Source: Mesorhabditis belari (taxonomy: Eukaryota > Nematoda > Chromadorea > Rhabditida > Rhabditidae). Taken from it: DNA of 64,000 bases. The position numbers and the translations under genes are program-made. The notes below the pieces were generated by a model. It was not told the DNA's origin, searched no databases, and saw nothing but the letters and a program-made list of their open reading frames with translations. Position 1 is the stretch's first letter. The number at the start of each line of letters is the position of its first letter. Below are positions 32,703 through 44,040 of this stretch, one piece after another. Location: NCBI GenBank assembly GCA_958450365.1, contig CAUEEP010000728.1:1636001-1700000 (forward strand), written 5' to 3'.

Positions 32703-33255
32703 AGAGATCTGTAGCCTATAACCAGTAAAGTTCGATGGCTCTTTAACTAGTGCATTTCTAAAAGTCATTTAAGAACGCGATCGTCATCAACTGTCAGTTT
32801 TCATTTCAATTTTCGTATCATTGACTCGATTTCGCATTGGATTAGTTGAAAATTGGGTTATTGAATGAAAATTGGCTGGATTAATTAAAGTTTCGAAAAC
32901 AAATGTCTTTTAGAAAAAAAATATTGATCAAAAAGATTCATAAAAGATTGCTAATAGAGACATTTAGTTATAAAGTAAGACTAACCTTTCAAAGCTTAAG
33001 TTATTTCGAGTAAAGCTTCGAGTAACCTTTCAAAGCTTCGTGTAAAGCTTTCTAGAATTTGTTTTCAATTACATAAATGTCCCCGAAATCTTTATCCCAT
33101 TGCAGATAAAGAATCAAATTCTTTTACTACGTTCAAAGATTTGATTAATCCAAGCATTTTTTTTTCTTTAAATCGTAATGAAATTTAGCTAAAGCTGTTG
33201 CTTGTCACAATCTGATTAGCTGTCGGGGATTTCTGGGTGAATGAAACTAAAACAG

Positions 33256-33448
33256 AATCAAATTTTCGGCTAACTATTGTAGACGGAAATGTGATGAGAA
33301 AATTGAGGTTCTCACAGTGAACTCTGAGAAGAACTTTCAGAAGAAATGTTTTGAAATTCGAGAAAGAATAGAGCTGAACTCGAGAGTTGACTGTTCTCAC
33401 AGTGACTTCGAGACTGGGACTTCTGTAACGTCTGTAACGAAGATTTGA
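33256..33448 (+). CDS. Coding-like segment, strand uncertain
   Basis: After an AACAG site, 63 codons with several Cys (NYCRRKCDEKIEVLTVN, then KKCFEIRERIELNSRVDC) run to TGA. The opposite strand is also open. A partial internal duplication (TTCTCACAGTGA) is present. Confidence 0.3.
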
Positions 33449-33529
33449 GATTAAGATTTAGACCATGTTTAACAATGGTCAATGCCAGTTGAAACAGAAA
33501 GCTTTTTAAGAGGTATGTTCGCACGGGTT

Positions 33530-33602
33530 TGTGATGTATTGGTTAGCGTCGTTCTTGGCAAAAAACTAAACGGTCGAGTTCGATTCCAGCATCGGGTTTC
33601 CT
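33530..33602 (+). tRNA. tRNA-like sequence, probably a pseudogene
   Basis: A-box-like TATTGGTTAGCG and B-box AGTTCGATTCC, 45 nt apart; stems are imperfect. It lies 85 bp before a large minisatellite. Confidence 0.4.
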
Positions 33603-33685
33603 TGAATTGATTCCTGAACACCGGCTTATAGGTCTGTGCGGAAGGCTGGTCAAATTCATGTCTAACAAGACAAGGCTCAAATCTT

Positions 33686-34188
33686 ATATAAGACGAGGCA
33701 AAGACGAGGCAAAGACGAGGCAAAGACGAGTCCAAAGACGAGGCAAAGACGAGGCAAAGACGAGTCCAAAGACGAGGCAAAGACGAGTCCAAAGACGAGG
33801 CAAAGACGAGGCAAAGACGAGCCAAAGACGAGGCAAAGACGAGTCCAAAGACGAGGCAAAGACGAGTCCAAAGACGAGGCAAAGACGAGGCAAAGACGAG
33901 TCCAAAGACGAGTCCAAAGACGAGTCCAAAAACGAGTCCAAAAACGAGTCCAAAGACGAGGCAAAGACGAGGCAAAGACGAGTCCAAAGACGAGGCAAAG
34001 ACGAGGCAAAGACGAGTCCAAAGACGAGGCAAAGACGAGGCAAAGACGAGTCCAAAGACGAGGCAAAGACGAGGCAAAGACGAGTCCAAAGACGAGGCAA
34101 AGACGAGGCAAAGACGAGTCCAAAGACGAGTCCAAAGACGAGGCAAAGACGAGTCCAAAGACGAGTCCAAAGACGAGGCAAAGGCAAA
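33686..34188. repeat. Two-unit minisatellite (11 + 12 bp)
   Basis: About 43 units, each either GACGAGGCAAA (11 bp) or GACGAGTCCAAA (12 bp), in an irregular order. The mixture keeps shifting frame, yet no stop exists, so long ORFs appear on both strands. Confidence 0.97.
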
Positions 34189-34189
34189 G

Positions 34190-35025
34190 ACTTTTCACCT
34201 TTCAGCTCAAGCTTTCCTTACAGATGTTCGATGACAGATTCGTTACAGATTTTCCTTTCCAATTCGATGTCGATTTCTATTTCTATTCTTGTCGATTCTT
34301 TGTTCAACTCCACATGCACTTTCCCTTATATCGAAAATGATGATTTTGCGTCATAATTCCTTTTAAAACTACATGTTAAAATTTCCATTCTATTTCTTCT
34401 CCCATTTATTTCCCATTTATAAAATTAGGTAGGTATTAAAAAGTTTTTGCAAAAAAAGCTGCTGAAAATCTCTAGTTTCATCGGCTTAAAAGTGAAAACT
34501 TTTAGAATTAATAGAAAAATTTTAGAAAATTTTAGAAAAATACACTAGGGATTTTGAGTCGATTTTGAGAGGGTTACTGTATTTAAATCTTTTTAGAAAT
34601 TCTCACCGGATACTTATAAATTAGTAGTATATTGGGTAGGCGAAAGATTCTCAAAAATAGCTCGAAAAAACTCGGGAAATATTTCTTACCGGTGGATAAT
34701 CCGGATGGAACGTGAATTCAACGAAAACACGCGCAAATTTCGAGCAATGATTAAAGAAAGAAAAGAAATTATATATGGAGAAAAATATTGTTTATATATT
34801 GAGAAAGAAAAGAAATTCGATTGTGAAGAAGAAAGGAAAAAATGGATTTGTCAAAAAATGATGTAATTTTTAGGGATTATTTGGGTTGGAATGAGGAATT
34901 CAGTCGTTGATTTTTATGCTAATTTTTGATGAGCAAACGAAATGAGAAATGAGGAAAGGGGGGTCATTTGGAGTCATTTTCTGATTGTCGTACTTGAGAT
35001 CAGCATTGGAATCGGAGAAGAATTT
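34190..35025. other. Mostly non-coding; one possible minus-strand exon
   Basis: At 34690-34746 (minus) a strong donor (CCACCG|GTAAGA) ends a frame reading ARVFVEFTFHPDYPP, reminiscent of the F-x-F-x-x-x-Y-P-x-x-P core of RWD/E2-type domains. No acceptor was found, so I do not call it. Confidence 0.25.
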
Positions 35026-35029
35026 TTGG

Positions 35030-35487
35030 CTAAGCTAAATTAAAGGCCAAAAAGTAGACTGAGCTCTGTTTTTGAAACCAATGATCGCACACCCTTGTTA
35101 AGATCTGAAGACAATAGAAAAATCCCATTTTTCTCTGCCATGAATTCAGTTTCAATAAAGTGAATAGCTCCAATCGATTGCCCGACCCTGAAAACCACCG
35201 GGTACAAATTTCCAACGGAATATCTTTTTTGTATAATCTATAAAAGAGGAAATCCCTAAATGCTTGGTGTTCTAAATGCGTAATCGCTCGTCGTCTGGCA
35301 TACTCCTCTGGTACAATTTGCTTTCCATTTGGAACCCACGTCGACTTGGAAATGACTGACGATGTGTTCTTTGTGCGGCCGCGTAATCGCTCGTCGTCTG
35401 GCACACGTGCCAGATAGATATCGGTCCCCCATCGGGAAGGAATGGTGGGCTTTTTTTTCTTACAGTTTTCACCGTCACTATGCTCAA
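35030..35487 (-). CDS. Coding-like region with repeated module
   Basis: The minus strand is open for 124 codons (35030-35404), balanced in composition (EEYARRRAITHLEHQAFRD, later KKDIPLEICTRWFSGSG). Another frame (35272-35487) includes TSDYAAAQRTHRQS. The 22-nt module GCCAGACGACGAGCGATTAC occurs twice here and again at 42118. The conserved word SDYAAAQRTHR in both loci suggests remnants of one gene family, perhaps transposon-derived. I cannot name it. Confidence 0.4.
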
Positions 35488-36468
35488 ATTTTTGGGATCA
35501 ATTCTTGTCCTAAATCTGCCTATATTTTTGCTATAAAATGCACTTCCCCTTAAACAATTGTGCCACTTAAACAGTTGCTAATAAATGTTTCATAAATCGA
35601 TTTACTTTAGTCATTTCTAAATACAACTTCAAAAAATTAGATTATTGCCGATAATTTGGTTTTAGTGAGAGTCGACAATTCGAACCCTCTTTTAAAGCTT
35701 TTTTTGAAATAGCAGCCTCGATTCTAACGTTTTTGCTTTACTTCTATTACTTGAAGTCAATGCAAATAGAACCATTACAGAGAATATTCTTTCATTCGAT
35801 TCAATGTCCAAAATCGAATAGAGCTGGGTACTTCAAAAAGTACTTCAAAAAGTTTTTAATTTAAAGTTTCTCCACTTGTTTCGAGCTTTTCCCTCAAGAC
35901 TATCCACGATTTTCGATCTCCTGGAGGGGAAAAGTAAGAACGGTGATTATGTAAGTAAAAATTCATCTGGATAAAGGCCAAAAATATCTCGAAAGAGAGT
36001 TACAGGTCAAAGCCCTTTTAGCGAAATCATCAGCTTTAAATAAATCCCAGGTTAATCTTAATGGAGAGAAAGAGAGGAGATTCGGTGGGGAATGGGGGAA
36101 AACGTAAGTGAGGATTTTTGGTGAATGGTAGGGGAACGGTTTTTGCTTTTTCTTTGCTTTTCTTTTAATGAGCAAAAATCAAAAGTCTTTTAAATGGTCA
36201 GAAATCGAAAAAAAAAAAAAACTTTTGATGAGACGTGTAGATCTGAATTTTCTTTTGGGGATCGTTTGTTGTTATAATATTTTTATCAAATGTATCTAGA
36301 CTCGATTTTTGAAGCATAACATACTTACTTCGAATAAATCATTTTCCTAAAGATGATCTTCTAAGCTTTTTCTATAGCACACATTTTAGAAAAGAGACAT
36401 TAAAAGAATTGAAGGACGGTAGATTGATGATGATTTCATTTAGAAAATGATTTCATTCATTCCTGATT

Positions 36469-36546
36469 TCAAACAAACAAGTCACATCCTCCAAATGGAA
36501 AAACCTCGAGGTGTGATCGATCGAATTTCAGCGCTTGAATGCTTTC
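36469..36546 (-). CDS. Candidate terminal exon
   Basis: A TGATTCACAG acceptor precedes 25 codons (ESIQALKFDRSHLEVFPFGG, then CDLFV) and TGA. Composition is protein-like. An upstream minus ORF (36600-36905) with a GTAAGA donor at about 36648 might supply the preceding exon, but its composition is weak. Confidence 0.35.
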   Translation of the reverse strand, partial: ESIQALKFDRSHLEVFPFGGCDLFV

Positions 36547-36957
36547 CTGTGAATCACTAATTCGATGAGTTGAATAGTTCTGTAGAATTTCTATTATATT
36601 CACAGCTGTTTTTTTTTTTGATGGTTAATTCGGATTTGCGCAAATCTTACTGAAGTTCGAAATGAATTCTTGGTTGAAAGACGGGCAAAAATTAGGGCAA
36701 AAAAAAGATCGCATAAAAAGCGCTGCAAATTTCCGTGACGCTTCAGGCAAGTGCTATTCGGGAAATCGAATTGGAAAACTTTTGTAGGGACTTTTGTAGG
36801 GACGAATTGGAAAACTTTTGTAGGCAAAAAGAATTTCAACTTTTTTTTTTTTGATTGATTCTTCACATTTTTTAGATTGATTCTCTCAAGAATCGAATAA
36901 TTCATTCATTAGTTTATGAGTGTTGCAACACAACATGTTGTGTTGCGCAAAATAAGG

Positions 36958-37956
36958 CACATCCGCGCGAAATAAGGCAAAAAATCGTTTTCTATAGAAT
37001 TTTTACGTTTGAATAGCCGATTGACGCAGAAAAACGTGCTGAATACGAAAATAAAAGGATTTTTGAAATCCCTTCGACAGATTTTTTAAAAATCGAGTTT
37101 TAATGATTTTACTGTGTTAAATTTCAGCCTTATTTTATTGTCGGAGCAAAAATTTTGGAAACAAAAGCCTAAAACGAAAATGTAAACCGCAAGTTTTATT
37201 CTACGGGCTTTTCTCTATCTTTTGATACCAAAAGCATGAAAATTGATCAACCCTATAAAAAGTTATAATCTTTCGAAAATAAAAATGTGGTTCCTGGCTT
37301 ATGGTACGGATAGACTACCGGAATCCGAAAGAGAAAAAGAGCAAAATTAAACTTTTTTTGCTACAATCAAACCCCTTTCGCTATTTTTCTTCTTTTCAAG
37401 ATGAAGCGTCGATGTCTACGGATTTTTAGTAAAGTTGTTTTTTTATGAACAGATGCTTTGCTTTTGAATTTTTCAGGCCCCGACAGGAATTAATCCAAGA
37501 AAGGAATTAGCGCACAGTTTGCAACGGTATATGTTAAACGTTTTGAAATAACATTTTAAAGTTTATTGAAACAACAGCATTGAAAACAAGATTCATTAAA
37601 ATGCCCCAGGTCTGATAATAAAATAAGCCAGGAATCACATTTTTATTTTCAAAAGGTTATAACTTTTTATAGGGTTGATCAATTTTCATGCTTTTGGTAT
37701 CAAAAGATAGAGAAAAGCCCGTAGAATAAAACTTGCGGTTTACATTTTCGTTTTAGACTTTTGTTTCCAAAATTTTGCTCCGACAATAAAATATGGCTGA
37801 AATTTAAAACAGTAAAATCATTAAAACTCGATTTTTAAAAAATCTGTCGAAGGGATTTCAAAAATTCTTTTATTTTCGTATTCAGCACATTTTTCTGCGT
37901 CAATCGGCTATTCAAACGTAAAAATCCTATAGAAAACAAATTTTCGCGCGGATGTG
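36958..37956. mobile_element. 1-kb palindromic (foldback) element
   Basis: Arms of about 340 bp (36958-37299 and 37625-37956) are near-perfect inverted repeats, starting CACATCCGCGCGAAA and sharing TTGATCAACCCTATAAAAAG. The spacer of about 325 bp is unique and non-coding. No target duplication is evident. Typical of large MITE or foldback elements; the arms would fold into a long hairpin if transcribed. Confidence 0.85.
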
Positions 37957-38066
37957 TGTTGTGATCAATGGAAATTGAGACTGTCTCTTTTCCATTCTTT
38001 TCAAATCAATTTGAGTCAATTCGAGTCAATTTCCGAGGAAAAAAAGCAAGCAATTTGAAAGTGAAA

Positions 38067-38135
38067 TTTGTTTTTAATGAATTGTTTTTAATGAATTGTT
38101 TTTAATGAATTGTTTTTAATGAATTGTTTTTTAAT
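38067..38135. repeat. 13-bp minisatellite
   Basis: Five copies of TTTTTAATGAATTG-type units. Confidence 0.9.
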
Positions 38136-38381
38136 GAATTGCAAAATTCTCTAAAAAAGTCAAAGGATTTCTAATTGAGATCAAGAATTATCGTGGTTTT
38201 TGGGGTACTAGAAATCGATTGGCTTTTCGGATTTCAAGCCCCAATTCGTTTTTTTTTTTGCTTTCTACACTTTTAAACTAAAATAGTTTAAAGAAAAATT
38301 TGAAATGTTTATAATTGAAAGTGAAATGCGGTTTTCTTTATTTCAGATTTATGGAAAGAATTGAAATTTTCTTTTAAATAG

Positions 38382-38498
38382 CTTTCTATTCTTCAAAGAA
38401 CCTGGAGTAGCAATATTATCAAAGCCTGCAATAAAGTTGAAGAATTGGGATGGTATTTGATTTCTCAAAAGGCGAACTTCAAGAAAAGTGACAAGTAG
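38382..38498 (+). CDS. Candidate terminal exon
   Basis: A TTTAAATAG acceptor is followed by 38 codons to TAG (contains NIIKACNKVEELGWYLISQK). It abuts the repeat at 38503, so it may belong to a repeated element instead of a host gene. Confidence 0.3.
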   Translation, partial: LSILQRTWSSNIIKACNKVEELGWYLISQKANFKKSDK

Positions 38499-38499
38499 A

Positions 38500-38985
38500 G
38501 AGATTCCTGTCGGCCATTGCTACAGCAATTGCTCCAACGCAAGTTGATTCTCACAAGTGGGAACGCAAGGAGGTAAGGTTAGTTCCAACAGTTGCTTCCT
38601 CTTGTTTACACATCATTTCACATCATATCTCTCCATTGAAATTCGATGATGCATTATTAGTAATTTGTTGCAGTAAGATAAAGTGCTCTAAAGTTTGAGC
38701 AGGGGATTGCGATGACTTTTGACCGATCGTGTTTTGCGTGAGATTTGTATTTGGTGCATCTCGGTAATACATTAAACCAGATTACGTTTTTCAGAAGAAT
38801 CTAGTGCACCAGAAGACAAGTAGAGAGATTCCTGTCGGCCATTGCTACAGCAATTTTTCCAACTCAAGTTGGTTCTCACAAGTGGGAACGCAAGGAGGTT
38901 AATTCCAACAGTTTCTTCCTCTTGTTTACACCGTTCCCTTCATTTCACATCATAGCTCTCCATTGAAATGCGATGATGCATCGCG
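38500..38985. repeat. About 310-bp repeat unit, two direct copies
   Basis: CTGTCGGCCATTGCTACAGC, AAGTGGGAACGCAAGGAGG and CATCATATCTCTCCATTGA recur about 315 bp apart. A third partial copy of the intervening segment (ATTAGTAATTTGTTGCAGT, GACTTTTGACCGATCGTG) is at 39838-40005. Confidence 0.85.
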
Positions 38986-40270
38986 AGTACAAGTAAATCG
39001 TTGGCCGAAAAAAGTGCTGCGCTAAGTGGAACGCCGATTTTTTTTTGCTTTAAGAGGGGTAAAATCGGGTTTTTATAAGAAATGAAAGCCGATTTCCCGT
39101 CTTATTATCAAGAAGATATTCTGATGAGTGCAAAGGAACGAAGATCATCAAGGGAATTTGGAAAAATCCTGAAGTTTCTAAAGGAGAAAAATCGGCTTTT
39201 TCTTTTTTTCTCAAGTCTTTAAATGAAAACTCTTAAAAAATAAGAAAAGAATGGGTTTATTTAAGTTTTCTCTTTAGTAAGTTCTTGAAAAGATGGATTT
39301 AAATTCAATTTTCCTAGAACTTTATGCATTTTTCTCGATTTTTCAAAACTGAAATCGCTGAAAAAGCCTGAAAAAGCGGAAATTTTTGTAAAAAGTTTAT
39401 CTATCATAAAGTTTATGATAAAACTTTGAAAACATTTCAGTGTTCCTTCACTAAATAGTCATACAAGTCATGCATACTTTCGTTCAAATTAATCCCGTGT
39501 AGTCGTTCAGAAAAAGTTTGTGCGGAAATCACAGAAAAAAAAAGTGAATTTTTTGCGATTTACTGGAACTTCACGGGTTTTGCTCGGATTCTTCCGAACT
39601 TAGACTTTAAGAAAATGCAAATTTCTGTGGTTTATCCTGGGATAAAGCTTTTAAAACTTTTGCAAAGCCGTTCAGTCTTTAGATGATTACAAAAATTTCC
39701 TTGTTTACGTTTAAAAAATAATCCCGTGTAGTCGGCTAGAGTTTTAATTAACTATATGGATTTGTCATAAGGAGATATCGCTGAGGTCAAAGAATGCATG
39801 TGGCTTGTAGTTATTCGCAAATAGAGGCTCTTTGGATTATTAGTAATTTGTTGCAGTGAGATAAAGTGCTTCACAAGTTGGAGCAGGGGATTGCGGTGAC
39901 TTTTGACCGATCGTGTTTTGTGTGGGATTTTGATTTGGTACATTTCGGTAATACGCTACACCAGATTACGTTTTTCAGAAAAATCTAGTGCGCCAGAAGA
40001 CATGCGTTTCCACTCAATGCACCATTTTTCCTCGTTTTCAATGTTTTAAACTCTCCGAATCTGCCAAATCCCAAAATTTTAGCGATTTTGCGGAATGAGA
40101 CGGCTTGGGTTAAAGATTCAATTCAGAATTGTGTTAAATTCATTGCCAAATTCAATGCCAAATCCGAAATCTTTAATGTTTTTGAGGCTTTAAAGCGAAA
40201 AAATGTTATAAAAATTATTTACAGCCAGTTTTATCGAATTCTCATCTTTTTACAAACAATTATCTTGTTA
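38986..40270. other. Non-coding stretch plus repeat copy 3
   Basis: Besides 39838-40005 there is a repeated AATCCCGTGTAGTCG motif (39492, 39721). An ORF starting 40088 runs into the next array and is not convincing. Confidence 0.4.
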
Positions 40271-40280
40271 TTTGATCTAA

Positions 40281-40650
40281 AAGGCAAGGCTTGGCTGGCT
40301 GGCTGGCTTAGATCCGCCTCTGGCTGGCTGGCTGGCTTAGATCCGCCTCTGGCTGGCTGGCTGGCTTAGATCCGCCTCTGGCTGGCTGGCTGGCTGGCTT
40401 AGATCCGCCTCTGGCTGGCTGGCTGGCTTAGATCCGCCTCTGGCTGGCTGGCTGGCTTAGATCCGCCTCTGGCTGGCTGGCTGGCTGGCTTAGATCCGCC
40501 TCTGGCTGGCTGGCTGGCTTAGATCCGCCTCTGGCTGGCTGGCTGGCTTAGATCCGCCTCTGGCTGGCTGGCTGGCTTAGATCTGCCTCTGGCTGGCTGG
40601 CTGGCTTAGATCTGCCTCTGGCAGGCTGGCTTAGATCTGCCTCTGGCTAG
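40281..40650. repeat. 29/33-bp minisatellite
   Basis: About 12 copies of TTAGATCCGCCTCT joined by three or four GGCT words. Confidence 0.97.
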
Positions 40651-41110
40651 CATACTAGCAAATCATTTAGCAAATCTTTGAAAGCTTTTTCAAAAGCGTT
40701 TATTTAGTGTAGTTTCTCGAAAAAAATTCTCCTGTTTTTAATGAAAATGAAACCGGAAATCGCCTTTCAGACATGAGTCGGATATTGTGAATTTCGGGTT
40801 CAATTTTCTAATCGAATCGGCTGATTTATGTTGAAAAATCTTTTTCGATTTCATTTTTGTAGTGAGCTGATTTCTTTAATATGATCTATTCGAAAAAAGC
40901 GATTTTAGAGCATTTGTTTCTTTCAATTTCTATAAGATGTGGGTGAAAATCGAATTAAGAAAAGTAAAGTAAAGTTGAATATTATTCGAAATTCGTTTAT
41001 TGTAAAACCAAGAAAACCAAGAAATAAGCTCTATTTTTTGAAAATTAAACGATTCCTTTTAGTTAAAACTTTAAATATTTACGTTAACTATTTGAAAAAC
41101 AATTTAACTA

Positions 41111-42006
41111 TTGGGTTGGTGAATTGAAAACTGCGGGACTTTGAACTAAAATTTATTCAACATAAAACGATCAACTCATTCCAAATAATTTCCATTATTA
41201 TTGACGACTTCTGCCCATTTTACAGGCAATTTGCGGATTCCTCTTTCGTAGTAGGGTTTTGGTTTTGAATCGAAAAACTTTCAAAGCCAATTTTTGACTG
41301 CTTCTTCCGAATCGAAGTGTTCTCCCGCAAGCTCATTACTCATGATCCGGAATAAATATTAATCAAAAGAGGCGAGGTCCGGACCGTATGGGGAATGCGC
41401 CAAAAGTTCCCAAACAAGGCTATTTATTTTAGAGCGAGTCAGTTTTGCTGAATTGAATCCGGCAGTTTTCGAACTGCCGGAATTGAATTGAAAACTGCCG
41501 GACTTTGAACTAAAATTTATTTAACATAAAACGATCAACTCATTCCAAATAATTTTCATTACTATTGACGACTTCTGCCTATTTTACAGGCAATTTGCGG
41601 ATTCCTCTTTCGTAGTAGGGTTTTGGTTTGTGTGTGAGACAAGTGTGAGACTCAAAAATGGAGGACTGGAGATGTCCCAATTTGAGCACTTTCTTCAAAA
41701 AAAAACCCATTTTTGTGTCAATAGAAAAGTTGTAGAGAATCAAAAATGAGGCTTCTAGCCAAATTTTCAAAAAGATACACTTAGTAGTTTCGCTTAAAAT
41801 GTTTTGTGAAATGCAAGTTTTGTGAAAATTCGTAAATTTTGCATTTCTTGAAAAGCAGTTTTTGAATCGTTCTGAAAATTTGGATATAAGCTTAATTTTA
41901 GATTCTCTACAACTTTTCCATTGACACCAAAATGGGTTTCTTTTGAAGAAAGTGCTCAAACTGTCACATATGACAATAGCCGGCAGTTTTCAACTCACCA
42001 ACCCAA
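41111..42006 (-). mobile_element. Mariner-family transposon relic, 896 bp
   Basis: Flanked by TA, with inverted termini TTGGGTTGGTGA(A/G)TTGAAAA. The minus strand encodes a mariner transposase C-terminus with the diagnostic YYERGIRKLP stretch followed by KWAEVVNNNGNYLE and a stop. The frame upstream has an in-frame stop after KNWL. At about 41483 the left end recurs (TTGAATTGAAAACTGCCGG) and a second truncated C-terminus follows (41579-41635), so one relic inserted into or recombined with another. The catalytic D,D34D core is absent. Confidence 0.88.
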
Positions 42007-42014
42007 TAGATTGA

Positions 42015-42172
42015 GATTAGCCTTCATTTGAGGAGGAGTCAATGTCCAATTTGAGGATTCGGAGGCGGCCAGATCAGTTTCAAATCAGGGAGAGGGACGT
42101 GGCTTGTGTAAAAGCCCTGCGCCAGACGCCGAGCGATTATGCGGCCGCACAAAGAACACACAGAACAAACAA
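42015..42172 (+). CDS. Coding-like segment with SDYAAAQRTHR module
   Basis: Directly right of the mariner relic a plus-strand frame of about 51 codons includes RDVACVKALRQTPSDYAAAQ then RTHRTNKF and TAA. It shares the module with 35280-35410. A second frame is also open. High GC against an AT-rich background suggests a conserved or recently moved coding fragment. Function unknown. Confidence 0.4.
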
Positions 42173-42174
42173 AT

Positions 42175-43180
42175 TTTAAGTTAAACTACTAAGTGTAAAC
42201 ACTAGTAAACACACCTCTATTGTCCTGATCGATTTGAATGACTAAAGAAAGCTAAAGAAAGCTAAAAATCGGCTACAATATCTTTGCCCAGCTATCGTAG
42301 CAGCCCAACTAGCTGATCCATAAATTGCCCATTCCCTAATTTCTGATCGCTTCTCAATGCCCATTCATTTCTGAACCCTTGTGAGTGATGACAATCGCTA
42401 TCTTTTTCCATCTTTCTATGACGATACCAATTCGCTTGAAGTACTCAAAAAGACAGAATATCCAAATGTTTTCCCAAAAATTGCATGAAAGCTTTGGCAG
42501 TTGACCACGAGTAGGCAAAGAAAAAATGTAAAAGAAAGGGTCAATCTGGGATTTTTTTTCCCTTTTTTCTTATTGTAAATGATCGATCAGCTTGTTTTTC
42601 GAAGAAAAAAAACATATGTTTTTTCAACATTCCCTCAGAGATTATCCATTCCCCCCTATCACTTTTCTATGTTTTTACTGCTTTTCCCATTTTCTTGCTT
42701 TTCCCAAAAAAGCATTAAATCCTAGAGTAAAACTAATTATTTATCTAGTAAACTGGCTGCTTTCCTTCGTTCAAGGGATTCCTAATTTTGAAAATGTTGA
42801 AAATTTTCAATTTTTTTCAACTATTAAAAGGTCACGCAAGGTCTCTTTGACCTAAGAAAAGACCCACGAAATTGAAGTGAAAGTTCGAGATTGGAATAAT
42901 TAAGTTTTTGGGTGAAGAGGAATGGATTATGAAATAGAATATGTAATAAAATATGAAATCAAATATGAAATAGAATATGAAATAGAATATGTAATGAAAA
43001 GGTCAGAAATTGAATGTCTGAAAATAGAAATGGGAAATACATGGATTGATGTCTTGCGATTGATGGAATTAGGAGCATTTTTCGATCAGAAGACTCTAAA
43101 AAGGAAAAGGAAAACATCGAGTTTTTTTGGGGAAAAGGAGATCGCTATTTTTTAGCACTAAATTTTATTCGAATCCTAGA
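42175..43180. other. Weak ORFs only
   Basis: Plus-strand ORFs at 42592-42855 and 42922-43155 (the latter begins in a GAAATAGAATAT repeat) have no splice support. Confidence 0.35.
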
Positions 43181-43183
43181 TTT

Positions 43184-43273
43184 TCAGTGGCGAAGAGTAC
43201 GATTTGGAGATTGCCATTTGCAAAAAAAAAAACAAATGACTTCTTCATTTCGACGTTTCAATGGTATTCCGTC
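43184..43273 (-). CDS. Candidate terminal exon
   Basis: A CAACTTCAG acceptor precedes 29 codons (DGIPLKRRNEEVICFFFC, then KWQSPNRTLRH) and TGA. Upstream in gene sense is a short duplication (TACTACAGTAAGC twice). The plus strand is open too. Confidence 0.35.
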   Translation of the reverse strand, partial: DGIPLKRRNEEVICFFFCKWQSPNRTLRH

Positions 43274-43545
43274 CTGAAGTTGGCTTACTGTAGTAAGCAA
43301 ATTCTTGCTGTAGCTTACTGTAGTATGCAAATTCCAAGAGTTACAGTATTTCCTTTTCCTAAAAGAATTCACATTTTTTTTCCACTTTTTCATTTCCTGG
43401 ATCATTTTGCTGATCATCGCGTTCACTTATTTGCAAAAGTCGAACGCTTATTCATCGAATAACTATAGGTGTTTAATCTCTTTCAAGATTCAAACAAAAT
43501 AGTTATAAATCTTTAAATATTTATCAAAAATCGGGGAATTTCTAG

Positions 43546-43828
43546 AAGAGGATTGACCTAGGGGATTTCGAAAGTGGTCATCTGCCAGTGCCAAGTGGAA
43601 AAACATTCTTCGGCAATGAGGGGGAGCGAAAATCCTATCAGAAAACGAGGTCATTCAATAAAAGCTCATCAAGATCATCGTAAGTACTTGTTTGAAAAAG
43701 AAGATATTAGAGTTGAGTGTTTGTGTCAGAGAATCGTTTATCAGCTGATATTGGTTCGAAGCTCAAAGCGCACAAATGCAAAATACCAAAAAAACGGGAG
43801 GAAAGTCTCTTTTAACAAAAATTCATGA
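43546..43828 (+). CDS. Coding exon(s), unknown protein, two possible readings
   Basis: A good acceptor (AATTTCTAG) opens a frame of 44 codons beginning KRIDLGDFESGHLPVPSGKT and ending in a Ser-rich stretch at a GTAAGT donor (43680). A second frame, open without splicing from 43574 to 43828 (84 codons), contains GSENPIRKRGHSIKAHQDH and later VECLCQRIVYQLILVRSSKR. Splicing of 31 nt to a TATTAG site would fuse the first frame to the second's tail, but that intron is very short. Coding is likely; the exact model is not settled. Confidence 0.55.
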
Positions 43829-44040
43829 CAAGATGGCTGGATTTATTTCGCAATTTTTCGAAGAACATTTATAGGATTTAGAAGATTTCGTTTTCTTTTA
43901 CTGATTCGAATAAAATGAGCTAAATAACACCAAAAAAAATACTTTATTATTGTTTCAAACAGCCCAAGTAGACCTGCATAACGAGTTCGGGTAAAATTTT
44001 CAGACAGTCTGCCTTGCTCTTCGATTCTTTTACTGCCCAA

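Noticed and set aside
33469..34356. 233- and 249-codon ORFs on both strands
   Set aside because: They are made by a stop-free 11/12-bp minisatellite; frames drift through the two unit lengths and no domain is present.
34690..34746. Ubiquitin-conjugating (E2/RWD) exon
   Set aside because: A short HPDYPP-like match and good donor, but no acceptor or further domain motif.
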